From the NCBI RefSeq assembly GCF_016634425.1, contig NZ_JAEPES010000002.1, positions 62,001 through 126,000 on the forward strand: a stretch of 64,000 nucleotides of DNA. The letters are read 5' to 3'. Source of the DNA: Lacisediminihabitans changchengi. GTDB lineage: Bacteria; Actinomycetota; Actinomycetes; Actinomycetales; Microbacteriaceae. Shown piece after piece: positions 36,275 to 44,512 of this stretch; position 1 is the stretch's first letter; each line of letters begins with the position of its first letter. The notes beneath the pieces were generated by a model. It saw nothing but the letters and a program-made list of their open reading frames with translations, made no database searches and was not told the origin of the DNA. Both the position numbers and the translations under genes were made by a program.

Positions 36275-37918
36275 CTAGTGCCAGCCCGGGAACCAGTAGT
36301 GCAGCTGGATGAACGAGACGGACACTTGGTCGCCGGTCCAGATCGGGTAGAAGAAGGCGCTGATCGCGGTCACGGCAACCACGAAGACCATCACGACACC
36401 CACCCCTCCCGGCTGGAACCGCCGTGGCACGCTCACGTCGAACGGGTTCCCGGTCGTCGGTCGCAGCAGCAGTCCGATCACCAGCACCAGCGACAGGATC
36501 ATGTACGGCTCGAACACGATCGCGTAGAACTGGAAGATCGTGCGCTGCGCGTACAGCAGCCAGGGCAGGTAGCCGGCGACGATCCCCATCAGGATTAGGC
36601 CGCACTGCCATTCGCGGTACCGCACCAGCCGATACGACACGTAGACCAATGCTGCTGTCGCCGCCCACCAGATGAGCGGGTTGGCGATCGAGGTGATGAA
36701 CTGCGCGCAGCCGTCCGCGTCGGTGCAGCCGCCGACGCCATCGGCCACAGACAGATACGAGAACGCGGTCGGCCGGGTGAGAAACAGCCAGGTGAACGGG
36801 TTCGCCTGGTAGGCGTGAGCGGTGTGCAGCCCGACATTGAAGTCGTAGATGCTCTGCTGGTAGTGGAAGAAGCTCTGCACTGCGCGGGGCACCCAGGAGA
36901 AGAATCCGGATGCCGCATTGCCGGGCTCATTCGCCCACTCCCGGTAGTAGCCGCCCTTCGTCACGAACCACCCGGTCCAGCTGAGCAGGTAGACCGCGAC
37001 TGCCACCGGCACGGTGAGCAGGAAGGTCGCAAACGCCTGCCGGAACACGGCGCTGCTCGCCCAGAAGGTGATGCCGGCATGTTTGCGGGCCACGGCGTCC
37101 ACCACGACGCTGTAGATGGCGAAGGCGGCCAGGAAGTACAGGCCGCTCCACTTCACCGCGGAGGCGGCACCGAACAGTATTCCGGCGGTGACGAGCCAGG
37201 GGCGGGCCCACAGGGTGGGGCCCCAGTCGAGGTCGCCGCCGGCATCCGTTCTGCGCGCGACCCAACGATCGAGGCGCACCCGGGCCTGGCCGCGGTCGAG
37301 AAGGATCGCCCCGAAGCCGAGCAGGGTGAAGAACATCACGAAGTTGTCGAGCAGGCTGATCCGGGAGAGCACGATCGCGTGACCGTCGACCGCGAACAGG
37401 AAGCCGGCGAGGGTGGCGAGCAGCGTGGAGCGCAGCAGCGCGCGGGCGATCAGAACGAGCAGGAACACGGCAAGGATGCCGACCACGGCGGTGCTGATTC
37501 GCCAGCCGACGGAGCTCTGGGCGCCGAACAGGTCGAGCCCGAACGAGATGATCCACTTGCCGAGCGGCGGATGCGCGACGTACGCGGGCGCACTGGTGAA
37601 GGTGTCCACCTGGCCGGCGTTGAAACCCGTGTCGGCGCCGGCAGGCCATGCCCCCTCGTATCCGAGGCGCGAGAGGGTCCAGGCATCCTTCACATAGAAG
37701 GTCTCGTCGAACACCAGCGTGTGGGGAAACCCGAGGTGCCACAGCCGCAGCACCGCGGCGAGGAGCGTCACCACGAGGGGACCGCCCCAGCGCCACAGCC
37801 AGCGGCGCAGCGGCGTCTGATCGAGCCAGGCGGCGACCCTGTCCACTCGCCCGGGCTGCTGCCACGGAACCTCGGTGGTGGCCACGAGCGCATCGAACGC
37901 GGGCTCGGGTCTGGTCAC
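36275..37918 (-). CDS. Polyprenol-phosphate-mannose--protein mannosyltransferase (PMT, GT39)
   Basis: 547-aa polytopic membrane glycosyltransferase that O-mannosylates secreted proteins using polyprenol-phosphate mannose. The N-terminal part has WHLGFPHTLVFDETFYVKDAW with the catalytic Asp-Glu pair in the first extracytoplasmic loop, then HPPLGKWIISFG and the C-terminal region GYLPWLLYAQRTIFQFYAIVFEPYM typical of actinobacterial PMT. It is divergent from rsmI, the common actinobacterial arrangement. GTG 37918 is preceded at 6 bases by TACGAT, so the mRNA is probably leaderless. Confidence 0.93.
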   Translation of the reverse strand: MTRPEPAFDALVATTEVPWQQPGRVDRVAAWLDQTPLRRWLWRWGGPLVVTLLAAVLRLWHLGFPHTLVFDETFYVKDAWTLSRLGYEGAWPAGADTGFNAGQVDTFTSAPAYVAHPPLGKWIISFGLDLFGAQSSVGWRISTAVVGILAVFLLVLIARALLRSTLLATLAGFLFAVDGHAIVLSRISLLDNFVMFFTLLGFGAILLDRGQARVRLDRWVARRTDAGGDLDWGPTLWARPWLVTAGILFGAASAVKWSGLYFLAAFAIYSVVVDAVARKHAGITFWASSAVFRQAFATFLLTVPVAVAVYLLSWTGWFVTKGGYYREWANEPGNAASGFFSWVPRAVQSFFHYQQSIYDFNVGLHTAHAYQANPFTWLFLTRPTAFSYLSVADGVGGCTDADGCAQFITSIANPLIWWAATAALVYVSYRLVRYREWQCGLILMGIVAGYLPWLLYAQRTIFQFYAIVFEPYMILSLVLVIGLLLRPTTGNPFDVSVPRRFQPGGVGVVMVFVVAVTAISAFFYPIWTGDQVSVSFIQLHYWFPGWH

Positions 37919-37924
37919 CAGGCA

Positions 37925-37930
37925 ATCGTA
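37925..37930 (-). promoter_or_regulatory. -10 hexamer TACGAT, leaderless start of the PMT gene
   Basis: TACGAT on the minus strand, TGCCTG, then GTG at 37918. Confidence 0.55.
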
Positions 37931-37957
37931 GGGGAGGGGCGGTGGGAGGATTGCTGG

Positions 37958-38767
37958 GTGCTCATCCTCGCCGCGACCCCGATCGGTAATCTCGGCGACG
38001 CCTCACGCCGGCTCGTCGAAGCGCTCGAGAACGCCGAGGTGATCGCTTCCGAAGACACTCGCGTCACCATTCACCTGATGCGGGCCCTGGGCGTCGAGAA
38101 CCGCCCGCGGCTGATCGCGTTGCACGAACACAATGAGGTGGCGAAGGCCGGCGAGATCGTCGAGCTGGCGCGGTCGACGGATGTCCTGGTGCTGACCGAT
38201 GCCGGAATGCCCGCCATCAGCGACCCCGGCTTCTCGATCGTGGCCGCCGCTGCCGACGCCGGAGTGACCGTCACGGCGCTGCCCGGACCGTCTGCGGTGC
38301 TGACCGCACTCGCCGTCTCGGGACTGCCGACCGACCGGTTCAGCTTCGAGGGATTTCTGCCGCGCAAGGGCCGTGTCGCCTATTTCGCCGCGCTCGCCAC
38401 CGAACAACGCACCATGGTCTTCTTCGAGTCGCCGAACCGCCTCGCCGATGCGCTGCGCGACCTCGCCACATCGCTGGGCTCCGAGCGTCGAGTTGTGGTC
38501 TGTCGCGAGCTCACGAAAATGTACGAAGAGGTCAAGCGGGGAACCGCCGCCGAGCTGGTCGAGTGGGCGTCGGCGGGGGTCCGCGGCGAGATCTGCATCG
38601 TGGTGGAGGGGGCCGCGCCGGTGGCGTTCAGCCTCGATACGGGGATCGCACAGGTGCTCGAGCTCGTGGCATCCGGAACCCGGCTCAAGGAGGCCTCGAC
38701 GGAGGTAGCCTCGCTCACTGGCCTGAGCCGCCGCGACCTGTACGAAGGCGCGCTCACCCGCCGCTGA
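37958..38767 (+). CDS. rsmI: 16S rRNA (cytidine(1402)-2'-O)-methyltransferase
   Basis: 269-aa SAM-dependent tetrapyrrole-methylase-fold enzyme acting on the ribosomal P-site nucleotide C1402. N-terminal LILAATPIGNLGDASRRLVEAL, VIASEDTRVT, VLTDAGMPAISDPG, LPGPSAVLTALAVSGLPTDRF and the loop GFLPRKG are diagnostic. GGGAGG lies 8 bases before GTG 37958. The gene is followed after 18 bp by the first palindrome of cassette A, which may serve as its terminator. Confidence 0.95.
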   Translation: MLILAATPIGNLGDASRRLVEALENAEVIASEDTRVTIHLMRALGVENRPRLIALHEHNEVAKAGEIVELARSTDVLVLTDAGMPAISDPGFSIVAAAADAGVTVTALPGPSAVLTALAVSGLPTDRFSFEGFLPRKGRVAYFAALATEQRTMVFFESPNRLADALRDLATSLGSERRVVVCRELTKMYEEVKRGTAAELVEWASAGVRGEICIVVEGAAPVAFSLDTGIAQVLELVASGTRLKEASTEVASLTGLSRRDLYEGALTRR

Positions 38768-38785
38768 CGCCCCCGCCCCACTCCT

Positions 38786-38845
38786 CACGTTTGCCCGAAT
38801 ATGCAGGTTTTTGGTACGCAAAACCTGCATATTCGGGCAAACGTG
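38786..38845. repeat. Cassette A, left palindrome (26-bp perfect arms)
   Basis: Arms of 26 bp, opening CACGTTTGCCCGAATATGC and mirrored exactly, around loop TGGTACGC. The inner 58 bases match the palindrome at 39792-39849 at 54 positions. The DUF559 gene lies between the two. Confidence 0.9.
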
Positions 38846-38852
38846 GAAGAAC

Positions 38853-39734
38853 TCATCGCGGGCGGGGAAGATTCAGGTGCTCGCGGATGCGAGCGACCAG
38901 TTCGGTCGGATCTTTGAGATCGTCCCAATTGATTTCCATCACCCGCCATCCCTTCCCCTCGAGGCGAGTCCGGCGGGTCATGTCCTTGCGCCATTGTTCC
39001 TTCGGGCGGTGGTAGTCCCCCTGATACTCGAGGATCAGCTTCTGCTCGACGAAGGTGAAGTCTGGACGAATGGCCGGACCGTCATCGGTCTGAACAAGAA
39101 CGTGGTTGATGCTCGGCGTCGGCAATCCGCCGTGAGCGATGATCACCCGCAGAATCGATTCGGGCGGAGATTCGGCGTGAGCATCGAGCAATGGCAATGC
39201 TGCACGCATCCGCGGTAGGCCACGTCGTCCCGGAAAGTGCGTGACTGCATCCGAAAGTTCGGCCGTCGTCACGATGGGTAGTCGCCAGTGGATGAGGTGA
39301 TCACCCACCGCGACCAATTCGTGCACGCTGAGCTGGCTTGCAAGGTCGCACCAGGTGCGAGGGGGCGCGGTCATCCGAAGTCCCTCCTGGGCGAGAATGT
39401 CCTGATCGCGAAGGCTGAGGCGGTGGCCTCGGATGTGGGTGGCATGGGGGCCGCGGGCCGGTGCCGGGATGACGATGTGCAGATCCGATGACCGCTCAAG
39501 GCGCCAGGGCACGGGGAAACCCAGCAGCTGAGCAGCGGTGGAATGGCTAAAGGCCGCGGTCGGCGGCATGCGCAACGCAAACAGCCGGCAGCGGGCGATG
39601 AAGTCGAGGTCAGGCTCGGTCGAGCGGATCGAATGCACGGTGCGGTTCCAACGCCTGCCGCGCAGATCGTTGGCCTCGACTCCGGCGGCGATGGCGTCAC
39701 GGACTCGAAACGGTTGGATGTCGGACTCGGTCAT
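38853..39734 (-). CDS. DUF559 (VSR-like endonuclease fold) protein of cassette A
   Basis: 293 aa. The N-terminal part (about 1-160) resembles AbiEi-like or winged-helix DNA-binding proteins (RDAIAAGVEANDLRGRRW). The C-terminal DUF559 domain has the restriction-fold residues: Glu in SPPESILRVII, Asp in IRPDFTFVEQK, and LEYQGDYHR, followed by RRTRLEGKGWRVMEINWDDL. A paralogue is at 56052-56957. The gene is flanked on both sides by a matching palindrome pair and sits between rsmI and metG. The start is ATG 39734; CACCAT lies 6 bases upstream. The longer reading frame to 40805 runs antisense to metG and is not coding. Nuclease activity is inferred from the fold, not shown. Confidence 0.85.
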   Translation of the reverse strand: MTESDIQPFRVRDAIAAGVEANDLRGRRWNRTVHSIRSTEPDLDFIARCRLFALRMPPTAAFSHSTAAQLLGFPVPWRLERSSDLHIVIPAPARGPHATHIRGHRLSLRDQDILAQEGLRMTAPPRTWCDLASQLSVHELVAVGDHLIHWRLPIVTTAELSDAVTHFPGRRGLPRMRAALPLLDAHAESPPESILRVIIAHGGLPTPSINHVLVQTDDGPAIRPDFTFVEQKLILEYQGDYHRPKEQWRKDMTRRTRLEGKGWRVMEINWDDLKDPTELVARIREHLNLPRPR

Positions 39735-39790
39735 CGGGACATGGTGGCGCAGCGCGTCAGCTGCCGTCGATGGTTTTCCACAGCCCCTCC

Positions 39791-39850
39791 CACGTTTGCC
39801 CGAATATGCATGTTTCCGGTACCCAAAACCTGCATATTCGGGCAAACGTC
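39791..39850. repeat. Cassette A, right palindrome
   Basis: ACGTTTGCCCGAATATGCA opens the left arm and TGCATATTCGGGCAAACGT closes the right arm, around a GGTACC-containing centre. It differs from the copy at 38787-38844 at four of 58 positions, all in or near the loop. Confidence 0.9.
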
Positions 39851-39902
39851 GAGGGTGGGACAGGGAGAAGCGGCGGCGGCGTAACGGGATACCCGCAGGA
39901 AT

Positions 39903-39908
39903 TAGAAT
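39903..39908 (+). promoter_or_regulatory. -10 hexamer TAGAAT, leaderless start of metG
   Basis: TAGAAT, GGGCGG, then ATG at 39915. Confidence 0.6.
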
Positions 39909-39914
39909 GGGCGG

Positions 39915-41489
39915 ATGGCCGCCGGAGAATCCTTCTACATTGCGACGCCCATCTTCTACGTCAACGACGTGCCGCACATTGGCCACGCGTACACCGAAGT
40001 TGCGGCTGACCTCCTCGCACGCTGGCACCGTCAGGCGGGCGACGACACCTGGCTGCTCACCGGCACCGACGAGCACGGGCAGAAGATCCTGCGCACGGCG
40101 GTGGCGAACGACACGACGCCCAAGGCCTGGGCCGACAAGCTGGTGGCGGATGCCTGGCAGCCGCTGCTGAAGACGATCGAGATCGCGAACGACGACTTCA
40201 TCCGCACGACCGATAAGCGTCACGAAGAGGGCGTGCTGGTCTTTCTGCAGAAGCTCTACGACGACGGCTTCATCTATTCCGGCGAGTACGAGGGCTACTA
40301 CTGCGTCGGCTGCGAGGAGTACAAGCAGCTCGACGACCTGATGGAGACCGAGAACGGCGACTACGCCGGTCAGCAGGTCTGCAAGATCCATGGCCGCCCG
40401 GTGGAGATCCTCAAGGAGAAGAACTACTTCTTCCGGATGAGCGATTTCCAACAGCGCCTGCTCGACCTGTATGAGTCGCAGCCCGACTTCATCCAGCCGG
40501 AGAGCGTGCGCAACGAGATCATCCAGTTCGTCAAGCAGGGACTCGACGACCTGTCGATCTCGCGCTCGAGCTTCGACTGGGGAATCACGATCCCCTGGGA
40601 CGACAGCCACGTGCTCTACGTCTGGTTCGACGCTCTGCTCAACTACATCACCGCGATCGGCTACGGCGCCGACATGGAGAACTTCGAGCGCCGCTGGCCG
40701 GCCGTGCAGTTGGTCGGTAAAGACATCGCCCGCTTCCACGCCGTCATCTGGCCCGCGATGCTCATGGCCGCGGAACTTCCCGTGCCGAAGCGCGTCTTCG
40801 GCCACGGCTGGCTGCTCGTCGGCGGCGAGAAGATGTCCAAGTCGAAGCTCACCGGTATCGCCCCCGAGCAGATCACCGAGACCTTTGGAGCGGATGCCTT
40901 CCGCTACTACTTCATGCGCGCCATCAGCTTCGGCCAGGACGGCTCGTTCAGCTGGGAAGACCTCAGCGCCCGCTACCAGGCCGAGCTCGCGAACGGATTC
41001 GGTAACCTCGCCTCTCGCGTCATCGCCATGGTCACCCGCTACCGCGACGGCGTGATCCCGGCTCCCGGCGCGTACGAGCCCGCCGACGAGGCGATCTTCG
41101 CCACGGCTCGGGATGTCGCGGCGGGCGCGGATGCGGCGATCGAGCGTTTCGCGATCAACGAGGCGCTCGCCGTGATCTGGAACCTGGTCGACGAGCTCAA
41201 CGGCTACATCACCATTCAGGAGCCGTGGGCCCTGTCGAAGGACCCGGAGAAGGCGGAGCGGCTCAACACCGTTCTGTTCACCGTGGTCCGCGGGCTCGGC
41301 ACCCTCGCGGTGCTGCTCGCTCCGGTCATCCCGACGGCATCGGCGAAGCTATGGGCCGCTCTCGGCGGCGACGGCGCTGTCGACGCCCAGGACATCCGTG
41401 CAGCCTTCGACTGGGAGGGCGGCCCGAACGTGACGCCGCTCGAGTCGTCGCTGTTCCCCCGGATCGAGCAAGTCGTCGCCGCTGAATAA
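39915..41489 (+). CDS. metG: Methionyl-tRNA synthetase
   Basis: 524-aa class I aminoacyl-tRNA synthetase. HIGH motif as PHIGHAYTE near residue 20, TGTDEHGQKI, the zinc-region-type cysteine YYCVGCEEY, and KMSKS within GEKMSKSKLTG. The C-terminal anticodon-binding helical domain is present and there is no extra Trbp111-like tRNA-binding domain, normal for the shorter actinobacterial form. It heads the metG-tatD-rsmA series, with 45 bp to tatD. Confidence 0.97.
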   Translation: MAAGESFYIATPIFYVNDVPHIGHAYTEVAADLLARWHRQAGDDTWLLTGTDEHGQKILRTAVANDTTPKAWADKLVADAWQPLLKTIEIANDDFIRTTDKRHEEGVLVFLQKLYDDGFIYSGEYEGYYCVGCEEYKQLDDLMETENGDYAGQQVCKIHGRPVEILKEKNYFFRMSDFQQRLLDLYESQPDFIQPESVRNEIIQFVKQGLDDLSISRSSFDWGITIPWDDSHVLYVWFDALLNYITAIGYGADMENFERRWPAVQLVGKDIARFHAVIWPAMLMAAELPVPKRVFGHGWLLVGGEKMSKSKLTGIAPEQITETFGADAFRYYFMRAISFGQDGSFSWEDLSARYQAELANGFGNLASRVIAMVTRYRDGVIPAPGAYEPADEAIFATARDVAAGADAAIERFAINEALAVIWNLVDELNGYITIQEPWALSKDPEKAERLNTVLFTVVRGLGTLAVLLAPVIPTASAKLWAALGGDGAVDAQDIRAAFDWEGGPNVTPLESSLFPRIEQVVAAE

Positions 41490-41534
41490 CCGTCGACTGA
41501 GTAAGGTGACGCAGGAACGACGGAGGGAAGCGCG

Positions 41535-42476
41535 ATGACCGGAGCACACGTGCGCGAGCGCGACCCCGAGCACGTGCAGAAGCGCGACCTCAGCTACCCG
41601 CCACTGCCGGTACCGCTGGTCGTCGGCACCTACGACAACCACACGCACCTGGAGATAGCCGACGGGGAAGACCCGCTCGACTACCTCGAGCAGCTCGACC
41701 GCGCTTCGAGCGTCGGCATCCGGGGCGTCGTGCAGGTCGGCGGCGACCTCGAGACCTCGCGCTGGTCGGCCGAGATGGCAGCCAAGGAGCCGCGGATGCT
41801 CGCGGCCGTCGCCATCCATCCGAATGAGGCTCCGCGGTACGAAGCAGCGGGGGAGCTGGATGCGGCCCTCGCGGAGATCGACGAGTTGGCCGCCCGCCCG
41901 CGGGTGCGCGCCATCGGCGAGACCGGGCTCGACTTCTTCCGCACCGAGGGTGACGGGCTGGCCGCACAGCACCGCTCGTTCGAGGCGCACATCGAGATCG
42001 CCAAAAAGCACGGCCTGGCCATGCAGATCCACGATCGGGATGCGCATACCGAGGTCATCTCGACCCTCCTGCGCGTCGGAGCGCCAGAGAAGACCGTTTT
42101 CCACTGCTTCTCCGGCGACGCCGACATGGCCCGCATCTGCGCCGATCACGGCTGGTATCTCTCGTTCGCCGGTACCGTCACGTTCAAGAACGCGACCAAT
42201 CTGCGCGAGGCGCTCGAGGTGATCCCGCGCGACCTGATCCTGGTGGAGACGGATGCGCCCTACCTCACGCCGACCCCGTACCGCGGGCGGCCAAACGCCC
42301 CGTACCTGATTCCGACCACGCTGCGCTTCATGGCCGACCACCTCGGTACCGAGGTGTCGATGCTGGCCGCCCAGGTGACCTCGAACACCGAGTTGGTCTA
42401 CGGCAGCTGGGACTCCGAGCCCGTGCTGCACGGCGAAGACGAGCCACTCGAGTACGACCCGGCGGACATCGCGTGA
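41535..42476 (+). CDS. TatD-family metal-dependent hydrolase
   Basis: 313-aa amidohydrolase-fold protein. DNHTHLEIAD carries the two metal histidines, followed by AIHPNEAPRY, AIGETGLDF, QIHDRDAH, HCFSGD and ETDAPYLTP, the TatD set. Members act as 3'-5' exonuclease or D-aminoacyl hydrolases. GGAGGG precedes ATG 41535, and the TGA stop overlaps the GTG start of rsmA by 4 bases, as in many actinobacteria. Confidence 0.93.
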   Translation: MTGAHVRERDPEHVQKRDLSYPPLPVPLVVGTYDNHTHLEIADGEDPLDYLEQLDRASSVGIRGVVQVGGDLETSRWSAEMAAKEPRMLAAVAIHPNEAPRYEAAGELDAALAEIDELAARPRVRAIGETGLDFFRTEGDGLAAQHRSFEAHIEIAKKHGLAMQIHDRDAHTEVISTLLRVGAPEKTVFHCFSGDADMARICADHGWYLSFAGTVTFKNATNLREALEVIPRDLILVETDAPYLTPTPYRGRPNAPYLIPTTLRFMADHLGTEVSMLAAQVTSNTELVYGSWDSEPVLHGEDEPLEYDPADIA

Positions 42477-43306
42477 GCCTATTGGGGCCTGCGGAGATCC
42501 GCGACCTGGCCGCGCTGCTCGACCTGCAGCCGACCAAGAAGCTCGGCCAGAATTTCGTCATCGACGCCAACACCGTGCGTCGCATCGTCAAGGCGAGCGG
42601 GGTCACTCCCGGCGAGAGCGTCGTGGAGGTCGGCCCGGGGCTGGGCTCGTTGACTCTCGGGATACTGGAGGCCGGGGCATCCGTCGTCGCCGTCGAGATC
42701 GACGACCGCCTGGCCGGTCAGCTGCCGAAGACGGTTGCACTGCTGCAGCCGGATGCAGAGCTCACCGTGATCCTTCAGGACGCGATGACCATCACCGAGC
42801 TTCCCGGCGACCCGACCGCCCTGGTCGCGAACCTGCCGTACAACATCTCGGTGCCCGTGCTGCTGCACTTCATCGAGCTGTTCCCGAACATCGACAAGGC
42901 GCTGGTGATGGTGCAGGCCGAGGTCGGGCAGCGCATCGCCGCCGAGCCCGGCTCGAAGATCTACGGCAGCCCGAGCCTCAAGGCCGCCTGGTACGGACGC
43001 TGGAGCACCGCGGGCATGGTCAGTCGCCAGGTGTTCTGGCCGGTGCCGAACGTCGACTCGATTCTGGTGCGGTTCGCGCGGGCCGAGCAGCCGGGAACCG
43101 AGGCCGAGCGGCGTGCGACGTTCGCGCTGATCGATGCCGCGTTCCAGCAGCGACGCAAGATGCTTCGGCAGTCGCTGTCGGTCGTCCTCGGGGATAGCGC
43201 GGCGGCATCCGCCCGACTGGATGCTGCCGGGGTGGCCCCGACCGCTCGCGGTGAGGAGCTCACCGTGCTCGATTTTCTGCGGATCGTTCGAGCCGAGGAA
43301 GTATAG
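42473..43306 (+). CDS. rsmA: 16S rRNA (adenine(1518)-N6/adenine(1519)-N6)-dimethyltransferase
   Basis: 277-aa SAM-dependent enzyme dimethylating two adenines near the 3' end of 16S rRNA. TKKLGQNFVID, the SAM loop VVEVGPGLGSLT, and the target-base motif VANLPYNISVPVL identify it as RsmA/KsgA; VFWPVPNVDSILVRF is the usual C-terminal block. The GTG start overlaps the tatD stop, so the two are translationally coupled. ispE follows but has its own leaderless promoter. Confidence 0.96.
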   Translation: MSLLGPAEIRDLAALLDLQPTKKLGQNFVIDANTVRRIVKASGVTPGESVVEVGPGLGSLTLGILEAGASVVAVEIDDRLAGQLPKTVALLQPDAELTVILQDAMTITELPGDPTALVANLPYNISVPVLLHFIELFPNIDKALVMVQAEVGQRIAAEPGSKIYGSPSLKAAWYGRWSTAGMVSRQVFWPVPNVDSILVRFARAEQPGTEAERRATFALIDAAFQQRRKMLRQSLSVVLGDSAAASARLDAAGVAPTARGEELTVLDFLRIVRAEEV

Positions 43307-43334
43307 GCGAACGTGACCCGTGCGGGCTGTCCAG

Positions 43335-43340
43335 TAGGTT
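43335..43340 (+). promoter_or_regulatory. -10 hexamer TAGGTT, leaderless start of ispE
   Basis: TAGGTT, GGATGC, then ATG at 43347. Confidence 0.6.
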
Positions 43341-43346
43341 GGATGC

Positions 43347-44282
43347 ATGACCACCGCGGGCGCCACGAAGGCCGTTCACGCTAAGGCTCCGGGCAAGATC
43401 AACGTCTTCCTCAAGGTCGGCGCTCTGCTCGACGACGGCTACCACGACGTCGCGACCGCCTACCAGGCCGTCTCGCTGTTCGAGGATGTCCGCGCGACTC
43501 CCGCAGACGACTTTTCGGTAAGTTTCACCGGCCCGATCGACACGTCCTCGCTCGCCGTCGACGGAAGCAATCTGGCCATCAAGGCGGCGACGCTGCTCGC
43601 CCATCGCGCCGGCTATCGCCGTGGGGTGCACCTCGAGATAGAGAAGCACGTACCGATCGCGGGCGGCATGGGCGGCGGATCCGCGGACGCCGCGGCGACC
43701 CTGCTCGCCTGCGACACTCTCTGGGGCACCGACCTCGGCCGGGACGAACTGATGGAGCTCGCGGCCTCGCTGGGCTCCGATGTGCCCTTCGCCTTCGCGG
43801 GCGGCACGGCGATCGGCACCGGACGCGGCGACAAACTCAGCCCCGCCCTCGCCGCCGGGCAATTCCAGTGGGTGCTGGCTCTCGCCGACTTCGGCATGAG
43901 CACTCCCGAGGTCTACAGGGAACTCGACCGGCATCGTGACCGGCACGCGCAAGACATTTTCCCCGCGGCCATCGCGCCGCAGGTCGACACCGCGGTGCTG
44001 CAGGCGCTGCGAGCCGGTGACGCCCACATGCTCGCCGAGGTGTTGCACAACGACCTGCAGGCGCCGGCCCTGCACCTGGAGACCCAGCTCGCCTCCGTGA
44101 TTCAGCTCGGCGAGGAGAACGGTGCGCTCGCGGGGCTGGTCTCCGGCTCCGGCCCGACCATCGCGTTCCTCGCGCCCGACCTCGACGGTGCGCTCGAGCT
44201 GCAGATCGCGCTGAGCGCGGCGCGGCTCACCGTGGTGCGCGCGACCGGCCCGGTGCACGGCGCCCGCATCGTGAGCGACTAA
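43347..44282 (+). CDS. ispE: 4-diphosphocytidyl-2-C-methyl-D-erythritol kinase
   Basis: 311-aa GHMP kinase of the MEP isoprenoid pathway. N-terminal [27 protein letters not shown]-binding [16 protein letters not shown] and C-terminal [13 protein letters not shown] are the three GHMP motifs in the right order. Normal length. Its product feeds polyprenol carriers that the PMT and membrane glycosyltransferases in this window would use. A repeat-rich 230-bp gap follows. Confidence 0.96.
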   Translation: MTTAGATKAVHAKAPGKINVFLKVGALLDDGYHDVATAYQAVSLFEDVRATPADDFSVSFTGPIDTSSLAVDGSNLAIKAATLLAHRAGYRRGVHLEIEKHVPIAGGMGGGSADAAATLLACDTLWGTDLGRDELMELAASLGSDVPFAFAGGTAIGTGRGDKLSPALAAGQFQWVLALADFGMSTPEVYRELDRHRDRHAQDIFPAAIAPQVDTAVLQALRAGDAHMLAEVLHNDLQAPALHLETQLASVIQLGEENGALAGLVSGSGPTIAFLAPDLDGALELQIALSAARLTVVRATGPVHGARIVSD

Positions 44283-44319
44283 GCAGCTCGGCCTCAGTTC
44301 CGTTTTCGCTTCTGCGCCG

Positions 44320-44370
44320 CCACTTCTGCACCGCCACTTCCGCACCGCCACTTCTGCACCGCCACTTCCG
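44320..44370. repeat. 14-bp tandem repeat, about 3.6 copies
   Basis: CCACTTCTGCACCG alternates with CCACTTCCGCACCG at 44320, 44334 and 44348, ending in a partial copy that runs into the next palindrome. A degenerate copy precedes at 44307. Confidence 0.85.
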
Positions 44371-44451
44371 AAATGAAGGCAAATTTCGCCAACTCTCGGC
44401 GTGTCTGCGACGACACGCCGCCCCGCATCGAAAACATCCTTCATTTCGGAA
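44366..44451. repeat. Nested palindromic element
   Basis: Outer arms TTCCGAAATGAAGG and CCTTCATTTCGGAA (14 bp, perfect) enclose an inner hairpin GGCGTGTC-TGCGAC-GACACGCC at 44398-44419. It fills the convergent gap between ispE and the next gene and has the size and shape of a small non-autonomous repeat element. Confidence 0.75.
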
Positions 44452-44512
44452 AGGGCGACCACAAATGCGGGCGAGCGGCAGCTTAAGTGAGTTCGAACTA
44501 GGGCTGCCCAGG

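Noticed and set aside
39735..40805. Upstream extension of the DUF559 gene of cassette A to 40805
   Set aside because: The extension is antisense to metG and crosses the palindrome; the conserved protein begins at 39734.
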